A stretch of 64,000 bases of DNA from an uncultured Christensenella sp. (GCA_910577055.1 CAJTKX010000003.1:182350-246349), one strand, 5' to 3'; shown: positions 49,778 to 59,093, counted from the first letter of the stretch. A program made the numbers and translations. The notes: generated from the sequence alone by a model not told the origin.

Positions 49778-52700
49778 TTATTCCGACAAGTATTCACTAT
49801 ATTGGCTTATTAACGCAACCAGTTTGTCCCAAGTAATCAAGCCTTTTCCAATAGCAATTTTTAAGTATTTACCATTAAATGCTTCAAAAATTTCCTCAGA
49901 TACAAGATCTTTGAAATCATCGTACGTAAACAATCCGTACTGCTTTATATCTTCTTCAAGCGTGGAAGCGTAAACCATATTGTCACAATCAAAGTCAAAC
50001 ATATTTACAAAAGCCTCAGTCTCGGCGGAAGCAGACAACATACCGTTGACATAATAGCACATATATTCGCTTGCCAGAGGGCTGTAAGAAACTGTAGTTT
50101 CCATTTCGACTGTAACATTAATTAATTTTACTTTTTTATTGATTAACTTCCCTTGCTCATTGACTGATTGCTTATTAAAACTATGACCGATATATTTTTC
50201 AGCATCGTTTCTTAAAAATACGTATTTGTTTAAATCGTAATCGAAGAATCCGTGTTCATAAATTATCCCTACTTCCGTTCCATCGGAAAACTGCAAATGA
50301 ATAACCTCGTACTCATCTTCGCCATGATTTACAACAAATATTAAAGGTGTGCTTACAAATTTACTTGTCGTGAAATCCCAGGCAAGAACTTGTTCCGTAC
50401 CATCTAAATCTTCCACCGCTTTTTGAGTGCCGTCCGCCAACGTTATAAGTGTGCCTTGCACTACGCAACTACTACTTTCTTCGTAAACCGCCAATAAAAG
50501 TGCATAGCCGTCACCATTCACATTTGCATTCTTGAAGGATATGTGTTTTTCACTACCTAAATTTTGTCCAGTTAAAGTCCAATACATAAAGCCTTCCACA
50601 TCATCAGGTAGATACCAATATTCAGTTACATCCCAAACTGCAGTTTTTGTTTTTTCTTCTTGTATGGTAACTTTACTTCCAGTTTGATAACCGTCTTTAA
50701 GAGTATACGACCATTTAGCATACAATTCGGTATAGCCGCTATAGCCAGAATGCGAAACTTTCTTATCACCATTATTGTCATAATACTGAGCCCCCCAGCC
50801 ACCAGTACTTGTATAATACCCGCCAAACGTATAGCCTTTACACTCCGGCGGATTAATATGAGAAGAAAAGTTTCCTACACCTAAAACTTCTTTCTCTTCG
50901 TTACGCAAGGTATCTTTAAGTTTTATCCAACGAACTTTTTTATCATATGACCGAGAATAAGTGATAGGTTTCCCATTATAGATTTGCTCACAGGTAGCTT
51001 TAATTGATAGCTCTTTAAACGAGCATTTTTCGTTTATTGTCAACCAGCCTTTGGTGGTAATATTAACACCAGTATCAGCCCCGTTTTGGCCAACCTCACT
51101 GCAACTAAACTCTAAATTACTTAAAGAATACGTAGCACTAGTGTCAAACGAACCAGTATAAAAACCGAGTTGTGTACTGTCTTCAACGATTACGCTACTA
51201 CCTTTCAGCGTTGGCGTGCCCGTCATTGGACGGAATACTTGTAAAGGCTCTAAATTAAACGGTTGAGATACCGAGCCATCCTTGATACGTATTTCCATCC
51301 ATATTTCATTGATCAATGATCGGCCATCAGCATCATCTTTTACCTTAATTGTAAATGAATCATTGGTAAAACGTTTTATTTCAATATTATCACTCGTAGG
51401 CACAACATTTTCTAATGACATTCCGAAATCAGCCAAAGAATAACCGCCATAATTGACAGTACAAGTTGCAGAATAGCCCACATGCAATTGTCTATAATTT
51501 TGAGTTATTTTATTCCATTCACTATCTTTATTAAATTCAAAATATAAATGACCGCTCTTATAAATTTTGGGAGTATCCGAATATTTTAAATCTGTCTCAG
51601 TATCAGAAGTAATTATTCTTTTAACAATGAACTCTGCTTTAAAATCAGATTGAAGTTTATCCAAAGAACGATATTTTAAAGTTATTTTGGTTCCAGCAGG
51701 TGCCTTTTGGCTTATTTTAATTGTTTGACCTTTCGTATCAATTTCTTCTATATATTCCTCACTAAATTCTATTATTTCAAACCTTTTTTCATTTGCATTT
51801 GGTGTATTGCTTACCGTATAAGCATTCAATTCTCCACGATTTAATTCATTATTTTTAATGCTAATTAATATATCTTCGTTAGGTATATATACTTCCAATG
51901 TAGTTTGAGTGCTTATACCGTCTTGTTCTAATTCTAAAACAATTAATGGATTGAAATTTGATTGATACGCAAGATTGCTACAGATGTCAAATTCTTTAGT
52001 GCTTAATAAATCCCCATCATTATAATTTCCAACAATATTTTCAGCACCTTTTAATATTTTAATTTTGGGGTTATTTGCTGTTGCCGTTTCATCAGTAAAT
52101 GTAGTTAAATATACTTTTTCGCCGTACTCTTTTGAACTTATCGGTTCATATTCGCTTACGTTAACAGCTAAATTATGTGTAGGCTTATAAATATTGAACG
52201 TAATAATATCAGATTCAACGTCAAAAACTTTTGCTTTAATTTGAACTTGCATATTACCCAAAGGCACATCGTCTGTTATCACAAATCTGTCGCCGTCGAA
52301 ATATGCAACATTGCCAGCTACAAACAATTCATATTCTGCAACACGCACAGCGCTGTTTTGCGGAAATATTGAAGTAGAAAGCAATTCTTCTATATAATAA
52401 GAAGCGCCTTGATAAACCCAGTCTGTTTTTGCGGTTAACTCAATACTGGTAACCGGAATGAAGATCGAAATTTCGATTTTATCACTCAGTTCCACGCCGT
52501 TTTGCATAGTAAACGCCCTAACAGTAAATTTAGGGTTAACGTCTGTTATTTCTTGAATATTTTTAATAATTATAGAGTGTCCGTCTACACGTGCATATTT
52601 ATCGTTGCTAATTTGAAGTTTATAATCTTTATTGATTTCTGAAATATTGTCTGCACCGAAAAATTCTGCTTCGATATCAATTGTGCTGCCGGGTAAATAT

Positions 52701-53719
52701 CCCCCAAGCTCATTTGGTTCAGTATAATCTTTAATAGCAAAACCCGTTGCATAAACAGGGACAACCGTTACGGTTTGCTCATAATAGATGCCGTCAGCCG
52801 CATCAATGCGCACAACAATATCTTGTCCAACGGGCGCCCCCTCAAATACGGATAACATTCCGTCTGTACTGATTGTTGCAATATAATCCGGCACGTTAAC
52901 CGAGTACGTTACCGGCCGGTCACCAAAGGTTGCATTAAACGGTTCCGCATTTGCTTTAAACGAATAAGTGCGCTTTTGTTCAACTTCTTTCAAATCTGAA
53001 TTTGCCGAAGTAATACCAATAACAGGCTTATACAATTTAAATATTTTTTCAGCAAAAACAGACGGTTGTTTAGTGCTTTCCGCCCTTACCGTTATACTTA
53101 AATCACCTGCAGGTAAATTCTTTGAAACAGCTATCGTTCCATTGAAATTTATATCAGCGTATTCTTTGCCATCCGTGATTGAATATGTAATTTCTTTGTC
53201 CGTCGCATCATTAGGGTAAATATCTGTTCCCAAATGCATTACGCCACCCTGATATATAACGTCACTAAGTGCGATAATTTCGATTGATTCTATTGGCGTT
53301 TCCACAACATAAAACATGAGATTATTATGACTGTTAACACCATCCACTACAGCTTTAACTTCAATTTTTGCCCCGATTTTGGCATCTCTGTTTACGGTTA
53401 AAGTATCACCTTGAATAGAAGCGAATCTGTCCCCTGCAATTATCTCATAAGAGATATCTTCTACCGTTTCATTTGCAGTTTCAGGGAATATACGACAGGA
53501 AAGCTTTACGTTATCACCCCGTTTTAGTTGGGTCCTACTGGCCGAGGCAATTTCTACACTCACAATAGGATTTTTTTCAATTACAAACTGAGTTCCATTA
53601 CCGGTACTTGCTGTTGCAATGTTATAACTTTCGCCAGTTAGTCGAAATAGAATTATAAGCATTAAAGCCGCCAATACCAATACCGAAAAAATTAATGCCT
53701 TTTTAATAGTTGATTTCAT
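49778..53719 (-). CDS. Surface protein with Big_2-like Ig repeats and a C-terminal Hint domain
   Basis: 1313 residues. N-terminal signal/anchor (near 8-27), then about eight to ten bacterial Ig-like (Big_2-type) units (for example IESIEIIALSDVIYQGG), an InlB/Listeria-Bacteroides repeat near 970-1020 (GYTFGGYYTSTGGW), and a Hint domain starting near 1083 with CVVQGTLITLADGTQKAVED, GIIYEHGFFDYD as the His block and YMCYYVNGML at its end. The terminal HN of inteins is absent, so the domain may cleave rather than splice. A helical tail follows (EEDIKQYGLFTYDDF). AGGAG precedes the ATG; ten bases after the previous gene. Confidence 0.75.
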   Translation of the reverse strand: MKSTIKKALIFSVLVLAALMLIILFRLTGESYNIATASTGNGTQFVIEKNPIVSVEIASASRTQLKRGDNVKLSCRIFPETANETVEDISYEIIAGDRFASIQGDTLTVNRDAKIGAKIEVKAVVDGVNSHNNLMFYVVETPIESIEIIALSDVIYQGGVMHLGTDIYPNDATDKEITYSITDGKEYADINFNGTIAVSKNLPAGDLSITVRAESTKQPSVFAEKIFKLYKPVIGITSANSDLKEVEQKRTYSFKANAEPFNATFGDRPVTYSVNVPDYIATISTDGMLSVFEGAPVGQDIVVRIDAADGIYYEQTVTVVPVYATGFAIKDYTEPNELGGYLPGSTIDIEAEFFGADNISEINKDYKLQISNDKYARVDGHSIIIKNIQEITDVNPKFTVRAFTMQNGVELSDKIEISIFIPVTSIELTAKTDWVYQGASYYIEELLSTSIFPQNSAVRVAEYELFVAGNVAYFDGDRFVITDDVPLGNMQVQIKAKVFDVESDIITFNIYKPTHNLAVNVSEYEPISSKEYGEKVYLTTFTDETATANNPKIKILKGAENIVGNYNDGDLLSTKEFDICSNLAYQSNFNPLIVLELEQDGISTQTTLEVYIPNEDILISIKNNELNRGELNAYTVSNTPNANEKRFEIIEFSEEYIEEIDTKGQTIKISQKAPAGTKITLKYRSLDKLQSDFKAEFIVKRIITSDTETDLKYSDTPKIYKSGHLYFEFNKDSEWNKITQNYRQLHVGYSATCTVNYGGYSLADFGMSLENVVPTSDNIEIKRFTNDSFTIKVKDDADGRSLINEIWMEIRIKDGSVSQPFNLEPLQVFRPMTGTPTLKGSSVIVEDSTQLGFYTGSFDTSATYSLSNLEFSCSEVGQNGADTGVNITTKGWLTINEKCSFKELSIKATCEQIYNGKPITYSRSYDKKVRWIKLKDTLRNEEKEVLGVGNFSSHINPPECKGYTFGGYYTSTGGWGAQYYDNNGDKKVSHSGYSGYTELYAKWSYTLKDGYQTGSKVTIQEEKTKTAVWDVTEYWYLPDDVEGFMYWTLTGQNLGSEKHISFKNANVNGDGYALLLAVYEESSSCVVQGTLITLADGTQKAVEDLDGTEQVLAWDFTTSKFVSTPLIFVVNHGEDEYEVIHLQFSDGTEVGIIYEHGFFDYDLNKYVFLRNDAEKYIGHSFNKQSVNEQGKLINKKVKLINVTVEMETTVSYSPLASEYMCYYVNGMLSASAETEAFVNMFDFDCDNMVYASTLEEDIKQYGLFTYDDFKDLVSEEIFEAFNGKYLKIAIGKGLITWDKLVALISQYSEYLSE

Positions 53720-53729
53720 AATTCATCTC

Positions 53730-56021
53730 CTAATAAACTTGTAGCTGTTTCATAGCTGTTTCAATATTTCTTGTGAAAATTTTCATTCCTTTTGTAACAG
53801 TATAATCATCATAAAGTATTACACTTGCATCTAATTTGTCATCACTTATTTCAAACTCGAAATCAGACAATGAAACAAGTAATTTATCTGTTTTGGAGTT
53901 TAAATCAATAACCGTTACGACACTCTCGTTCAATCTATAAAGCCCTTCGTAAGCGTTATTAATTTGCTGATTCTTATAAACTTCGTAACTGAACGTACCG
54001 TCCTCAAAAAAGGTAATATTACATTGATAGGTATCATTTTCAATTTGTTCTGTTAATTCCCAAGCACCTATCAAATTACTGCTATACAGAACATTTTCTT
54101 TTTCCCAACACGCATATAAAATATGCTTTTCTTGATTACTAATTAAATACTGAGAAAAAGCGGTTTCATTGAGCTCGTCACCGTTTTCTATTAAGCTCCA
54201 ATATAAAAACCTATATCCTGCTCTCTGTTTCACAGGCAAATCATTAAAGCGAATTTGTGCCGATTCAATAAAATACTCTATTTCATAGTTTTCATAATAA
54301 TTAATACTAAGACGTATCACTTCCTTAGCATATTCTTGTCTCGTAACTTGAACTATCGTACTTTTATTGAAAATTACATTTTGAAGCTGACTTAACGAAT
54401 AATCAACGCCATCCACCGTGTACATGTAAAAATATTCGCTTGTGTCATTGAAAACTAGTGATAATTTTTTTATGTCATCGCTTTTAAGCGCTGAATTCCA
54501 GCTGCCACCGTACAAAAAGCTTTCATTTACATTACCCGAATTAAACCTTATCAGTATTCTTTCTCCAGCCATTTGAGTTGTTGCAATTTTAAGCGTATTG
54601 CCTGACGTAATTTTCCAAGATAAAAAACAATTGGGATATTTTACATTTTGTCTAATGCCGTCCAATTCAAAGTCAATTACACCAGGATTTAAAGATTTTA
54701 AATTTAATGTTGCACCAATAGGGACATCGTAAATACCGTTTACAACATCAAATAATAATTCATTTTCTACATACGCTGTATTATCGTTTTTTATTTCCCC
54801 ATCATCAGTCATGTATGAATAGTACCAATTTAAAGCCACATTTTCCGGATCTCTTATGATAATATGGCATAAATCGCTATATGGTGCCAAAACCTTAACA
54901 TCCTCAACTTGAGCATATTGGGTAACACCGTTTTCAGTATAGCTTACGGCAACGCATGTATCTGAACACTTTAAAACTTCATCGTCTACTTTAAACGACT
55001 CCACTAAAAATGTCCCCAAAATCTCATATTCAGCAAAAACAACCAAACCTACAGGATTAAATCTTTCTCCTTGTGTATACTGCTTTTGGACTTTTGAATC
55101 ATCTACCGAAATAGACTTTAAAACCCTATGAGTAACGTCAATGTTTTGGGTAACTACCTTTGTTACATCATCATATGAATATCTGATTTCAATAAACTCA
55201 TCTTCAAATGATAAGACGTATTCTTCGTCTAGATCGTAGTCTTCTATAATTTCACTTATGTATTCAAAATTTGCTTGAACTATAAGTCCGTCTTTTTTAA
55301 AAGCTTGTCCCTCTACATAATGCGTTGTGTATGGCGCACTTAAGATTTCAATACTCTGCAATGTTTTTCTTTTAACCGATATAGGCAAAATAGTAGAAAA
55401 GTTACCACTTGTTATAATTAATTCAGTGTTTTTGGGCTCTAATTTATTCGCATCAACTTCGAAATCTGTTATTCTTGCGCTATACGTTAAAAAGTCTCCC
55501 CAAACCGAAAGTTTATTCTTTTCTATTGCTTGTCCTTCTATATATTCAGATTGACTGTTTTCACTGCTAACCGTAATGGACTGTAACTCTGTGTCGTATT
55601 GAGGAATAATATGTATTTTTATTGTTTTATCTGCTGTATTAGCGCTTTGAGCCTTAACCGATAAATTTAAAGTGCCCAATGTATTCCCAGAATAAAACGA
55701 ACCGTTATCGTTTATTGTGGCATTAAAAGATTCATCTTCTATTAGCCAAGAAATTTTTAAATTTTCGCCTGTCTCAATTTCTTCTCCGTTTACCCTTACC
55801 CCGAAATTAGTATTATTGCTAAATACTTCTATTTCACATTCTTCAACCGTCTCTCCGTTCATAGTTATTTCTAATGTATTGATTATATAAATTTTCGGTT
55901 GAAGAAGAAAAACCAACAATAAAATTGTAGTAATTACAATTGCCAAACCTATCAACGATAGAGCAATTATTCTAAATCTCTTATTTGATATATTTCTAAT
56001 AAAAATTTCTTTAATTCTCAT
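53730..56021 (-). CDS. Surface protein with Big_3-like Ig domains, first of the surface operon
   Basis: 763 residues. Cytosolic basic N-terminus, one span near 19-41 (ALSLIGLAIVITTILLLVFLL), then an Ig-like unit and three Big_3-type repeats (SEYIEGQAIEKNKLSV, THYVEGQAFKKDGLIV, KQYTQGERFNPVGLVV), an InlB/Listeria-Bacteroides repeat (AGYRFLYWSLIENGDE), and a C-terminal beta-barrel-like domain beginning IGAWELTEQI. Likely anchored by the N-terminal span with the rest outside. Its ribosome site (AAGGAAG) is unusually far from the ATG. The upstream sequence carries a predicted ECF promoter. Confidence 0.7.
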   Translation of the reverse strand: MRIKEIFIRNISNKRFRIIALSLIGLAIVITTILLLVFLLQPKIYIINTLEITMNGETVEECEIEVFSNNTNFGVRVNGEEIETGENLKISWLIEDESFNATINDNGSFYSGNTLGTLNLSVKAQSANTADKTIKIHIIPQYDTELQSITVSSENSQSEYIEGQAIEKNKLSVWGDFLTYSARITDFEVDANKLEPKNTELIITSGNFSTILPISVKRKTLQSIEILSAPYTTHYVEGQAFKKDGLIVQANFEYISEIIEDYDLDEEYVLSFEDEFIEIRYSYDDVTKVVTQNIDVTHRVLKSISVDDSKVQKQYTQGERFNPVGLVVFAEYEILGTFLVESFKVDDEVLKCSDTCVAVSYTENGVTQYAQVEDVKVLAPYSDLCHIIIRDPENVALNWYYSYMTDDGEIKNDNTAYVENELLFDVVNGIYDVPIGATLNLKSLNPGVIDFELDGIRQNVKYPNCFLSWKITSGNTLKIATTQMAGERILIRFNSGNVNESFLYGGSWNSALKSDDIKKLSLVFNDTSEYFYMYTVDGVDYSLSQLQNVIFNKSTIVQVTRQEYAKEVIRLSINYYENYEIEYFIESAQIRFNDLPVKQRAGYRFLYWSLIENGDELNETAFSQYLISNQEKHILYACWEKENVLYSSNLIGAWELTEQIENDTYQCNITFFEDGTFSYEVYKNQQINNAYEGLYRLNESVVTVIDLNSKTDKLLVSLSDFEFEISDDKLDASVILYDDYTVTKGMKIFTRNIETAMKQLQVY

Positions 56022-56053
56022 AGTTTTATTCGCTATTTCTTCCTTCCCTACAT

Positions 56054-56090
56054 ATATTTACTTAAAAAATGTGGCTATCGTTGCCGAAAA
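56054..56090 (-). promoter_or_regulatory. Predicted ECF-sigma promoter of the surface-protein operon
   Basis: Minus strand TTTTCGGCAACGA (56090 to 56078), 15 bases, AGTAAATAT (56062 to 56054), then 32 bases to the ATG at 56021. Same elements and spacing as 57762-57797. Confidence 0.7.
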
Positions 56091-56125
56091 AAGAAAAAAA
56101 GTCAAAATAATTTTTGACTTTTTTT
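56091..56125 (-). terminator. Terminator-like hairpin between the anti-sigma and surface-protein genes
   Basis: AT-rich stem AAAGTCAAAA / TTTTGACTTT (arms extend in A/T) with a TTTTTTTCTTTTTT run on the minus strand. It probably separates the sigma/peptidase/anti-sigma transcript from the surface-protein transcript. Confidence 0.6.
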
Positions 56126-56149
56126 CTTTTATATGCAGTTTTAATTAAT

Positions 56150-56839
56150 TTATCTATCTAACAGCTGTTCTATTAGGGTGATTATATAATTTTCTTCAAA
56201 CGGGTCTGATAGTGTCATATAGTAAATATTTGACTCATATTCAAACGTTGCTTTACTCTTAAACTTATTCCCACCCCATTTTATTTCGATGTCATTAAAA
56301 GTATGGGTAAGCAAACATGAATTTTCAAAATCTTCTAAAAAGTCTATTACCGTTCGGTTATCTGTAACAGATATATCTATCTTGCATCCCGTTTCTATAT
56401 CTACTATACTTTCTTTAAAACATATTATTTCATTAGTAGAATTCAATTGAAATATTTCATCTTTACAAAACTCTGTTTCATCATACCAATCGAAATACAA
56501 TAAGTCCTTATTTGTTTCCAAAGAATACTCTTTCAAAGTTTGTTTCGTATCATTAGTCGTGTACTCAGTTTTAGAACAATATCTTATATCATCCACTGGT
56601 GAATTCGGTTTTAAAGTAAATATCAAAATAAGAACAACGGCAAGAACAGCGAGAACGGAAACTATGGGGATATATATCTTCTTGGAATTGATAGCAAGTG
56701 TATTTTTACTTACTTGAACGGTATCGGTCGTTACGCTTGCATTTTCTTCAACTTCCGATTTTATCATATCCCAGACTTCTTGCTTATGCTTATTTTCTTG
56801 TTGTTCTATTAAGTTGTGAAATTTACTTTCTTTTGACAT
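56150..56839 (-). CDS. Single-span membrane protein, putative anti-sigma factor
   Basis: 229 residues: a cytosolic N-terminal part of about 52 residues (EQQENKHKQEVWDMI), one span near 53-75 (IYIPIVSVLAVLAVVLILIF), and an extracytoplasmic domain of about 150 residues. It lacks a recognisable zinc anti-sigma (HxxxCxxC) motif. Gene order sigma factor, secreted peptidase, one-span membrane protein, and the shared promoter motif, suggest it holds the sigma factor inactive. AAGGGA precedes the ATG; 14 bases after the peptidase gene. The role is inferred from context. Confidence 0.5.
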   Translation of the reverse strand: MSKESKFHNLIEQQENKHKQEVWDMIKSEVEENASVTTDTVQVSKNTLAINSKKIYIPIVSVLAVLAVVLILIFTLKPNSPVDDIRYCSKTEYTTNDTKQTLKEYSLETNKDLLYFDWYDETEFCKDEIFQLNSTNEIICFKESIVDIETGCKIDISVTDNRTVIDFLEDFENSCLLTHTFNDIEIKWGGNKFKSKATFEYESNIYYMTLSDPFEENYIITLIEQLLDR

Positions 56840-56853
56840 ACTATAAATCCCTT

Positions 56854-57729
56854 TTATGTTATAGAAACTGCGTAGCCGTTAACAAACCAATTATTTGTTA
56901 TCGTTGATGCAGTTGAAGCAATTCTAATCAAACCAAAATCATAATCAGCTCTTCCACAGGCAACTCTAAGATAAGTATCCGTCCTAAAATTATTATTACC
57001 GTTATAGTATCTTACTACGTAATAACCAAAGCCAACGTATACGTGGTTTGCTGGAATTGAAAACTTTACCCATGTTTCCTCCGTAGCCGTAGTATTCATA
57101 TCGTAAAGTTCGGTAGCTTTGTTAAAAAGAATGATAGGCTGATTATTATTTATTGCATTTAAATATGCCGTAGCATTTAAGCCACCCGAAGTTGCGACGG
57201 ATGAATAAGAAACTTTCCTTCCTTTACTCTCACAATAAGACCGCAACCCATTTAAGCAATCGCTCTCATTGACGCCAACGTCGTCAATATTGCAACGCAT
57301 TGCTGAATACAAGTCTTCCATTAGTTTAGGCACGTACACCTTATCATCAAATTTATATTTGCCAGTTGCGGGATAATACGCTTTAAAATTTGGTATCAAT
57401 TCTTCATAATATTTATCGTAAAAACCTACTACTATTGCTCCGGCGGTCGGTCCACAAGAATTACTCAAATAGCCACGCGCTTCATAAAACGGCACGCTAT
57501 TCGTCGTTTCGTAATAATCGTCTTCACGATTAGTATATGTTACCACCTCAGTACTAGCTTGATATGTAGCTTGCATTTCATCCGTTACCTTATCCGCATA
57601 ACGTATTTCGTTATACGGTTCAGCCAAAGCCAGGTTTGCATTTTGACTGAAAACGGTAACCAAGCAACAAGCAATAAGTAAAATTGCCACTGCCAATATT
57701 ATAAATTTATTTTTGAGAATATTTTTCAT
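56854..57729 (-). CDS. Secreted C39-like (papain-fold) cysteine peptidase
   Basis: 291 residues with a signal peptide (1-36, cleavage after ALA). Catalytic Cys92 in SNSCGPTAGAIVVGFYD and His229 in IPANHVYVGFGYYVV fit a C39-like peptidase; the CGPT/A start of the helix is characteristic. Acts outside the membrane. It might mature the surface proteins or cut the anti-sigma, both inference. Its start follows a GGGGGG tract (57733-57738 on the complement) rather than a normal ribosome site. Preceded by a predicted ECF promoter. Confidence 0.75.
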   Translation of the reverse strand: MKNILKNKFIILAVAILLIACCLVTVFSQNANLALAEPYNEIRYADKVTDEMQATYQASTEVVTYTNREDDYYETTNSVPFYEARGYLSNSCGPTAGAIVVGFYDKYYEELIPNFKAYYPATGKYKFDDKVYVPKLMEDLYSAMRCNIDDVGVNESDCLNGLRSYCESKGRKVSYSSVATSGGLNATAYLNAINNNQPIILFNKATELYDMNTTATEETWVKFSIPANHVYVGFGYYVVRYYNGNNNFRTDTYLRVACGRADYDFGLIRIASTASTITNNWFVNGYAVSIT

Positions 57730-57761
57730 AAACCCCCCATTAATAAGTATTCATTCCATAA

Positions 57762-57797
57762 ATATTTACTAGTTTATGAAAACATTCGTTGCCGAAA
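57762..57797 (-). promoter_or_regulatory. Predicted ECF-sigma promoter of the peptidase gene
   Basis: Minus strand TTTCGGCAACGA (57797 to 57786), 15 bases, AGTAAATAT (57770 to 57762), then 32 bases to the ATG at 57729. Matches the site upstream of the surface operon, including spacer length. It lies within the end of the sigma gene. Confidence 0.7.
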
Positions 57798-58316
57798 TTA
57801 TAATTTTTCTTTTATTATTTTTAACAATTTTACTATTCTCTTATATACATGATTCTTTTTCAATTTCAGCTTTAAAGCAATTTCCCCATAAGAAAGATCT
57901 TCCCAAAAACGGTAATAAATTAATTTTCTATCTTCTGCTGGCAGTTGCTTTACAACAGCTATTAAATCATTCTTTTCGGAAATATGATTTTCTATATCAG
58001 AAAATAAATCGCCTTCCTCTACTTTACAAGAAATAACTATGACACCATGATTTCTATTAAACTCATATGCGGTATGTTGAACTATTTTACACAGCCAACC
58101 ATAACAGTTTTTATTGGGGTCTGCTTTATCTAAATAACTATAAATTTTGATATAAGCTGCACTCATAACATCTTCTATATACGAGGTGTCGAACAAATAA
58201 TTATAAGCAACAACTTCTAAATGGTTAAATGTCAAATTGTAAAGCTCATCACAATTGACTGCCCCATCCTTTATCTTTTTTATTAATTTGTTGACTTCAT
58301 CGCCAAATTTCGACAT
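57798..58316 (-). CDS. ECF-type RNA polymerase sigma factor
   Basis: 172 residues in the extracytoplasmic-function group. Region 2 lies about 27-88 (AYNYLFDTSYIEDVMSAAYI, CYGWLCKIVQHTAYEFNR) and region 4 about 115-170 (QLPAEDRKLIYYRFWEDLSY, GEIALKLKLKKNHVYKRIVK). Presumably directs transcription from the CGGCAACGA-N15-AGTAAATAT sites. Its own gene lacks such a site and looks sigma-A dependent (TACAAT upstream). It starts the cargo cluster of the element. Confidence 0.85.
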   Translation of the reverse strand: MSKFGDEVNKLIKKIKDGAVNCDELYNLTFNHLEVVAYNYLFDTSYIEDVMSAAYIKIYSYLDKADPNKNCYGWLCKIVQHTAYEFNRNHGVIVISCKVEEGDLFSDIENHISEKNDLIAVVKQLPAEDRKLIYYRFWEDLSYGEIALKLKLKKNHVYKRIVKLLKIIKEKL

Positions 58317-58379
58317 TAGTATACCCCATTAACCATATTGTAGCATAAATATGTTTCATCAGTAAATCAAACTTTTAGT

Positions 58380-58718
58380 TTACTCTTTATTGGCTCTATC
58401 AAATTGCTTAATAATTAATTCTAAAATTTTAATTTGTTCTTCATTTAAATTATTTATTATTTTGATAAGTTGCTTATTTCTAACTTTTACACTTTCGTCT
58501 TTATCAAATGAAAAGAAATACGATAAAGAAACATCAAAGTAATCACAAATTTTTTCTATTGACCGTAATGAAGGACAACGGTCTTTATCTCTTGATGCAT
58601 TCTTCCTCCACTGATATATAGTGGAAGATATATCTGCATTTTCTTTTATTTCATAACTAGATATGCCTTTTTCCTTCATTAACTCATCAATTCGAGCTAT
58701 AATAATTTTTTTGTCCAT
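58380..58718 (-). CDS. XRE-family regulator of the element
   Basis: 112 residues: N-terminal HTH (IARIDELMKEKGISSYEIKE, ADISSTIYQWRKNASR) and a C-terminal helical region (NLNEEQIKILELIIKQF) that may dimerise. ATG 58718 is chosen because family similarity begins there; there is no ribosome site, and a TTG ten codons upstream is the alternative. ATACCGTA/TACGGTAT inverted repeats around the start probably form its operator. Likely a repressor of element genes. Confidence 0.75.
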   Translation of the reverse strand: MDKKIIIARIDELMKEKGISSYEIKENADISSTIYQWRKNASRDKDRCPSLRSIEKICDYFDVSLSYFFSFDKDESVKVRNKQLIKIINNLNEEQIKILELIIKQFDRANKE

Positions 58719-58722
58719 AAAA

Positions 58723-58758
58723 ATACCGTAAAGTGCTATATACAACATTCTACGGTAT
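58723..58758. promoter_or_regulatory. Inverted-repeat operator candidate at the XRE gene start
   Basis: ATACCGTA (58723-58730) and TACGGTAT (58751-58758), 20 bases apart, next to A/T runs on both sides. Confidence 0.5.
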
Positions 58759-59057
58759 ATTTTTCACCCATACAAAGCATTTTATACACCATGATTTAGT
58801 TGAACAATCAACTTACCATACCATTAATTAGTCTATCATTGAATTTTTTTATTTATAAAAAATCAAATTATCGCTATATTTGTTAAATAGGTAATTAAAA
58901 CAATGCAACCAAATTGTTGCCTTCTCCTATCATGTCTACAAAAAAATAAATGTGAATTAATAGATAGGCGGCCTTTATTTTGGGGAAATTTATTAAATAA
59001 CCTCTTGGGGGTATTTATATTTTATATAATAACATAATACTAAATTTCCATCAAGAA
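58759..59057. other. AT-rich gene-free stretch near the right end
   Basis: About 300 bases without a supported gene on either strand. A 47-codon plus ORF (from ATGCAACCAAATTG near 58900) has no ribosome site and was not accepted. Confidence 0.6.
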
Positions 59058-59093
59058 TTAAAAAAGTCCGAGCATATTTTGCTCGAACTTTTG
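59058..59093 (-). terminator. Element-supplied terminator for the activase-partner gene
   Basis: Minus strand stem AAGTTCGAGCA / TGCTCGGACTT (one G-T pair), AAATA loop, TTTTTT. It replaces the original terminator left at 37687-37720. Confidence 0.8.

Noticed and set aside
58890..59040. 47-codon ORF near the right end of the element
   Set aside because: No ribosome site, AT-rich low-complexity tail, no recognisable protein.
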